Assembly: GCA_028718045.1 (NCBI GenBank)
Contig: JAQUMQ010000062.1
Location: 1 to 7,392, forward strand
Length of the DNA stretch: 7,392 nt
Origin: Actinomycetota bacterium
Lineage (GTDB): Bacteria; Actinomycetota; Humimicrobiia; Humimicrobiales; Humimicrobiaceae
Direction: 5' to 3'
Notes under the pieces: model-generated
Seen by the model: only the letters and a program-made list of their open reading frames with translations
The model's database searches: none
Told to the model about the DNA's origin: nothing
Program-made: the position numbers and the translations under genes
Shown here: one piece after another, positions 4,674 through 7,392 of the stretch
Numbering within the stretch: the first letter of the stretch is position 1
Layout of the letters: each line of letters starts with the position of its first letter

Positions 4674-5735
4674 ATGAAAAAAATAGTAATAGCTTTAGCA
4701 ATTGTATGTATAACAGCTACTATGATATTTGCTGGCGTTGGTTGTAGCTCAAATACAACAGCCGCAGCATCGGAAACAACAGCTGCAGGTAATGAAACAA
4801 CAGCAGTAGCATCGGAAACGACAGCTGCAGGTAATGAAACAACAACAGCAGCTGGAAAAGAATTAACAATTGCACTTGTTCCTAAAGTTGTACATCCGTG
4901 GTTTGACATTGTTAATATAGGTGCTCAGGAAATGGCGAAAACTCTTTCTGAAAATACCACCACAAAGGTAACTGTAAACTATATAGCTCCTGCAATAGCA
5001 GACGTTGCTGAACAGAACACCATACTTCAGCAAGCAGCAGCTACTCAGGTTGATGGTATCATAATAGATCCTCTTGATGTAGATGGCAGTGCACAGATTT
5101 TCGAAGAAATTAAGGCACAGGGTATCTTGATAACTTTATTCGACCTGAGTCCTTTTGCCGATTGGACATCAGTTTGCTCAACAGATGTAGATATGGTTGA
5201 ATTTGAACTAACCAGACTTATGAAGTTGATCGGAGAAAAAGGTAAAGTTGCAGTTATGCAGGGTTTCCCAACAGCCCCAAGCCACAAACAAAGATATGAC
5301 TTGTTTATAAAAAGATTGGCTGAAGAATATCCTAACGTAACAGTTGTTGACGGCGGCGTTGATAATGACAATATGGAAACAGCCAGACAACAGGCTTCCT
5401 CAACTATAGCTGCTAATCCGGATCTAGCTGGTTACATAGTTTGTGATGCTGCTGGTCCAGTAGGTGTCGGACAAGCTATTAAAGAAGCTGGAAAAGTCGG
5501 AGAAATCCAGTGCGTAGGTATTGGTGAAATGACATCAATCTTAGACTTAGTAAAAGAAGGCGCTCTTGAATCAACTGTATATATTTACCCGGATATGCAG
5601 GGTAGCTACTCCGTATTGCTTCACTATATGCATTCTCTAGGTGTGACAATTCCTAAGATGGTTGATATGGGTGTTTCTTATATTGACAAGACTAATGTTG
5701 ATCAATATCTTGACAGATTTTCAACAACAGGATAA
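4674..5735 (+). CDS. Sugar ABC transporter substrate-binding lipoprotein (Peripla_BP_4 / RbsB-like)
   Basis: This 353-residue protein is an extracytoplasmic solute receptor of the type that serves monosaccharide (CUT2, ribose/galactose/AI-2-like) ABC transporters. Residues 1-23 are a signal peptide: KK, then a hydrophobic stretch ending FAGVG. Cys24 is the likely lipidated residue, although Gly at -3 is not the ideal lipobox. Residues 25-62 form a flexible Thr/Ala/Glu spacer built on a duplicated 14-residue unit. The binding fold starts at about 63 (ELTIALVPKVVHPWFDIVNIGAQ) and shows the family pattern VDGIIIDPLDVDG, GKVAVMQGFPTAPSHKQRYDLF, ANPDLAGYIVCDAAGPVGVGQAIKEAG and CVGIGEMTSILDLVKEGALESTVYIYP. 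A good ribosome-binding site supports the start. It is the first gene of the transporter, followed 237 bases later by the ATPase. The sugar cannot be named from sequence. A candidate GntR operator and promoter lie upstream. Confidence 0.93.
   Translation: MKKIVIALAIVCITATMIFAGVGCSSNTTAAASETTAAGNETTAVASETTAAGNETTTAAGKELTIALVPKVVHPWFDIVNIGAQEMAKTLSENTTTKVTVNYIAPAIADVAEQNTILQQAAATQVDGIIIDPLDVDGSAQIFEEIKAQGILITLFDLSPFADWTSVCSTDVDMVEFELTRLMKLIGEKGKVAVMQGFPTAPSHKQRYDLFIKRLAEEYPNVTVVDGGVDNDNMETARQQASSTIAANPDLAGYIVCDAAGPVGVGQAIKEAGKVGEIQCVGIGEMTSILDLVKEGALESTVYIYPDMQGSYSVLLHYMHSLGVTIPKMVDMGVSYIDKTNVDQYLDRFSTTG
4767..4850 (+). repeat. 42-bp tandem duplication encoding the lipoprotein spacer
   Basis: Two in-frame 42-base units (4767-4808 and 4809-4850) encode ASETTAAGNETTAV and ASETTAAGNETTTA. 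The first 36 bases differ at only one position, and the differences gather at the end. The close nucleotide identity points to recent duplication by slippage or recombination, not selection for composition alone. The unit lengthens the tether between the lipid anchor and the binding domain, so copy number may vary between strains. Confidence 0.85.
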
Positions 5736-5773
5736 TCGGTGATTGCCAATAGCTATAAGTTCTGAAGCAATAA

Positions 5774-5810
5774 TGAAGCTAAAATGGCTATAATAACCAT
5801 TTTAGCTTCA
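5774..5810 (+). terminator. Intercistronic hairpin (attenuator or mRNA-stabilising stem-loop)
   Basis: TGAAGCTAAAATGG (5774-5787) and CCATTTTAGCTTCA (5797-5810) form a perfect 14-bp stem around a 9-base loop, 38 bases after the binding-protein stop. No strong T-run follows, only AAGAATTTGTTCT, so termination is probably partial. Such stems after binding-protein genes commonly give more receptor than ATPase or permease by partial termination or protection from 3' decay. Confidence 0.65.
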
Positions 5811-5972
5811 AAGAATTTGTTCTGTAGGTTTATACTATAAAATAATTTTGATGATTTGAATTATTAAAATGTAATTTATTATTAAAATTAAGGATTAATA
5901 TATTCTAAAAAGAAATTATAGTTATATTTTCCGAAAGGTAAATCAGTAAACTTACAAAGAAAGATTTTTAAA

Positions 5973-7392
5973 ATGGATAACCAAAAAGTATTGGTGCTTA
6001 ATAATATTACAAAAATATATCCTGGTGTAGTTGCTCTTAAAAATGTGAGTATCGATTTTGAAAGAGGGAAAGTGCACTGTCTGATGGGTGAAAACGGTGC
6101 AGGTAAAAGTACTTTAGCAAGAATATTGACAGGTTTGCGTATTCCCGACCAAGGGACAGTCTTAATAAATGGCATAGATGCTCAAAAAGATAAGAGAATG
6201 TATCAAAAAGTTGCTTATGTACCACAGGAATTAGATCTTTTTAAATCCATGACTGTTGCAGAAAATCTTTTTTTACCGTTTTCAAAAACAGGTTCAAAAA
6301 ATATATTTGTCAATAATAAAAGCCTATTTAATAAAGCAATTCCTTTTTTAAAAAAATTCAAGATAACTGCAAAACCCAGTGACACGGTTGATGATATTTC
6401 TGTATCAGAACAGCAATTATTACAAATTGCACGCGCAATAGTTCATCAGGGTTCTGAAATAGTGATGCTTGACGAACCGACAACCAGCTTGGGCTTACAG
6501 GATATTGAGCGTTTATTTCAGGTAATCAGGGAACTAAAAGAAGAGAACAAAGCTGTTATCTTCGTTTCTCACAAGATCGAAGAGATTTTTACAATAGGAG
6601 ACGAAATAACTGTATTAAGCAACGGGGAAAAAGTCGGACATTCTGAGATCAAGGATACAAATATCCAGGAAGTAATGAAGCAAATGACAGGACGGGATAT
6701 CGATCTGACAATGACTTTTTATCCTGAAAGCGTATCGAAAGAAGTCTTGCTTGATGTGAGTCATTTGTCGGGTGAAAGGTTTTCAGATATCAGCTTTAAT
6801 TTAAAAAAAGGTGAAATATTAGGTTTTGCCGGTTTGGTTGGAGCAGGGCGCTCTGAGATAACCCAAACTATTTATGGCTATCTTGCTTCTTCGCAAGGAG
6901 AGGTAAAGATAGATGGAAAAAAAATGAAGCTGGGCAAAATCAGTAATTCTGTTAAAAACGGAATAGTTTATCTTCCCGAAGAAAGAAGAAGCCAGGGTAT
7001 TTTCTCTATTTTAAGCGTAAAGGAAAATATAACAATACCTGTGTTAAAACAAATATTAGGTGAGTTTATATTTGCCGGTAAAAAAGAAGAAAAGATAGCT
7101 GGTCAGGTTGTTAAAGAATATGATATAAAAACTCCTTCTATCAATAAGGAAATACAATTTTTAAGTGGCGGTAATCAGCAAAAAGTAATTATAGGCCGTT
7201 CGATGTATGGAAATCCAAAAGTAATAATTTTTGATGAACCTACAAAAGGAATTGATGTCGGAGCCAAGCTTGAAATTTATAAACTTATGAAAAAACTTGC
7301 GGATAAGGGTGTTGGTATTATTGTAATTTCATCTGAACTTGAAGAAATTATGAAATGTGCAAATAGAATTATAACTATTTATAGAGGCAGAC
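5973..7392 (+). CDS. Sugar ABC transporter ATP-binding protein, RbsA/MglA-like, two nucleotide-binding domains (3' partial)
   Basis: The frame is open from the ATG at 5973 to the window end, giving 473 complete residues of a family usually about 500 long. It is a tandem ATPase that powers monosaccharide import in CUT2-type transporters. The N-terminal domain has Walker A GENGAGKST (39-47), Q-loop Gln85, a degenerate signature VSEQQLLQIARA (144-155), Walker B IVMLDEPTTSL (from about 163, with Asp167 and Glu168) and H-loop His200. The C-terminal domain has a degenerate Walker A GLVGAGRSE (287-295), an intact signature LSGGNQQK (397-404), Walker B IIFDEPTKGID (with Asp421 and Glu422) and SSEL where the H-loop His would be. 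This division of degenerate motifs between halves is normal for RbsA-type proteins. A purine run AAAGAAAG (5956-5963) is a weak ribosome-binding site. The gene follows the binding-protein gene; a permease gene is expected next. Confidence 0.95.
   Translation, partial: MDNQKVLVLNNITKIYPGVVALKNVSIDFERGKVHCLMGENGAGKSTLARILTGLRIPDQGTVLINGIDAQKDKRMYQKVAYVPQELDLFKSMTVAENLFLPFSKTGSKNIFVNNKSLFNKAIPFLKKFKITAKPSDTVDDISVSEQQLLQIARAIVHQGSEIVMLDEPTTSLGLQDIERLFQVIRELKEENKAVIFVSHKIEEIFTIGDEITVLSNGEKVGHSEIKDTNIQEVMKQMTGRDIDLTMTFYPESVSKEVLLDVSHLSGERFSDISFNLKKGEILGFAGLVGAGRSEITQTIYGYLASSQGEVKIDGKKMKLGKISNSVKNGIVYLPEERRSQGIFSILSVKENITIPVLKQILGEFIFAGKKEEKIAGQVVKEYDIKTPSINKEIQFLSGGNQQKVIIGRSMYGNPKVIIFDEPTKGIDVGAKLEIYKLMKKLADKGVGIIVISSELEEIMKCANRIITIYRGR

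Noticed and set aside
4767..4850. Tandem 42-bp units considered as a CRISPR or iteron array
   Set aside because: The units are directly adjacent, in frame and encode a lipoprotein spacer. There are no unique spacers.
4646..4909. 87-codon minus-strand frame opposite the lipoprotein start
   Set aside because: Its Ala/Val repeats are the antisense reading of the tandem spacer and signal peptide. The + strand gene explains the sequence.
5045..5390. Minus-strand frames inside the binding-protein gene
   Set aside because: They lie wholly opposite a clear Peripla_BP_4 coding sequence and show no domain of their own.
5860..5888. Direct repeat ATTATTAAAAT at 5860-5870 and 5878-5888
   Set aside because: It is short and made almost entirely of A and T in AT-rich spacer. 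No function can be supported.
5888..6225. Minus-strand frames overlapping the start of the ABC ATPase
   Set aside because: The + strand frame contains Walker A and Q-loop motifs. The minus frames are shadows.

Overview
The window is AT-rich bacterial DNA. It suggests an anaerobic, heterotrophic and probably uncultured bacterium. The clues are a membrane pyrophosphatase, a monosaccharide-type ABC transporter, sugar-sensing repressors, and a lipoprotein whose Thr/Glu/Ala spacer follows a lipobox-like signal peptide. The lineage cannot be fixed from this sequence. Low-GC Actinomycetota of the OPB41/Humimicrobia type, Atribacterota or Clostridia are all plausible, but this is only an impression.

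Layout, all genes on the + strand: (1) 2-445 is the C-terminal fifth of a membrane ion-pumping pyrophosphatase. (2) 446-699 is an intergenic region with two palindromes in front of a LacI-family repressor (700-1704). (3) 1705-1976 holds a LacI-operator-like palindrome and a long AT-rich inverted repeat. (4) 1977-3245 is a DUF4143/AAA_14 ATPase that is clearly more AT-rich than its neighbours and looks acquired. (5) 3246-3756 is about 500 bases without a convincing gene. It starts with a two-copy repeat resembling IS21-type ends, followed by decayed-looking sequence, then a promoter and operator. (6) 3757-4488 is a GntR/HutC-family repressor with a UTRA domain. (7) 4674-5735 is a sugar-binding lipoprotein. 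(8) 5973 to the window end is a two-domain RbsA/MglA-like ABC ATPase cut off near its C-terminus.

Genes 6-8 read as one sugar-uptake locus: repressor, binding protein, ATPase, with the permease expected just beyond the window. The strongest regulatory observation is an 11-bp identical core, TTAGTGCGTTA. It lies once, inverted, just before the GntR start codon, and once against the putative -35 box of the binding-protein gene. This is a good candidate for the GntR operator, giving both autorepression and control of the transporter. A 14-bp-stem hairpin between the binding-protein and ATPase genes probably sets their expression ratio.

No clearly new defence, mobile or biosynthetic system is visible. 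The points most worth following up are the operator pair, the unexplained strong ribosome-binding-like sequence in the binding-protein leader, and the origin of the AT-rich ATPase with its repeat-bearing flanks.
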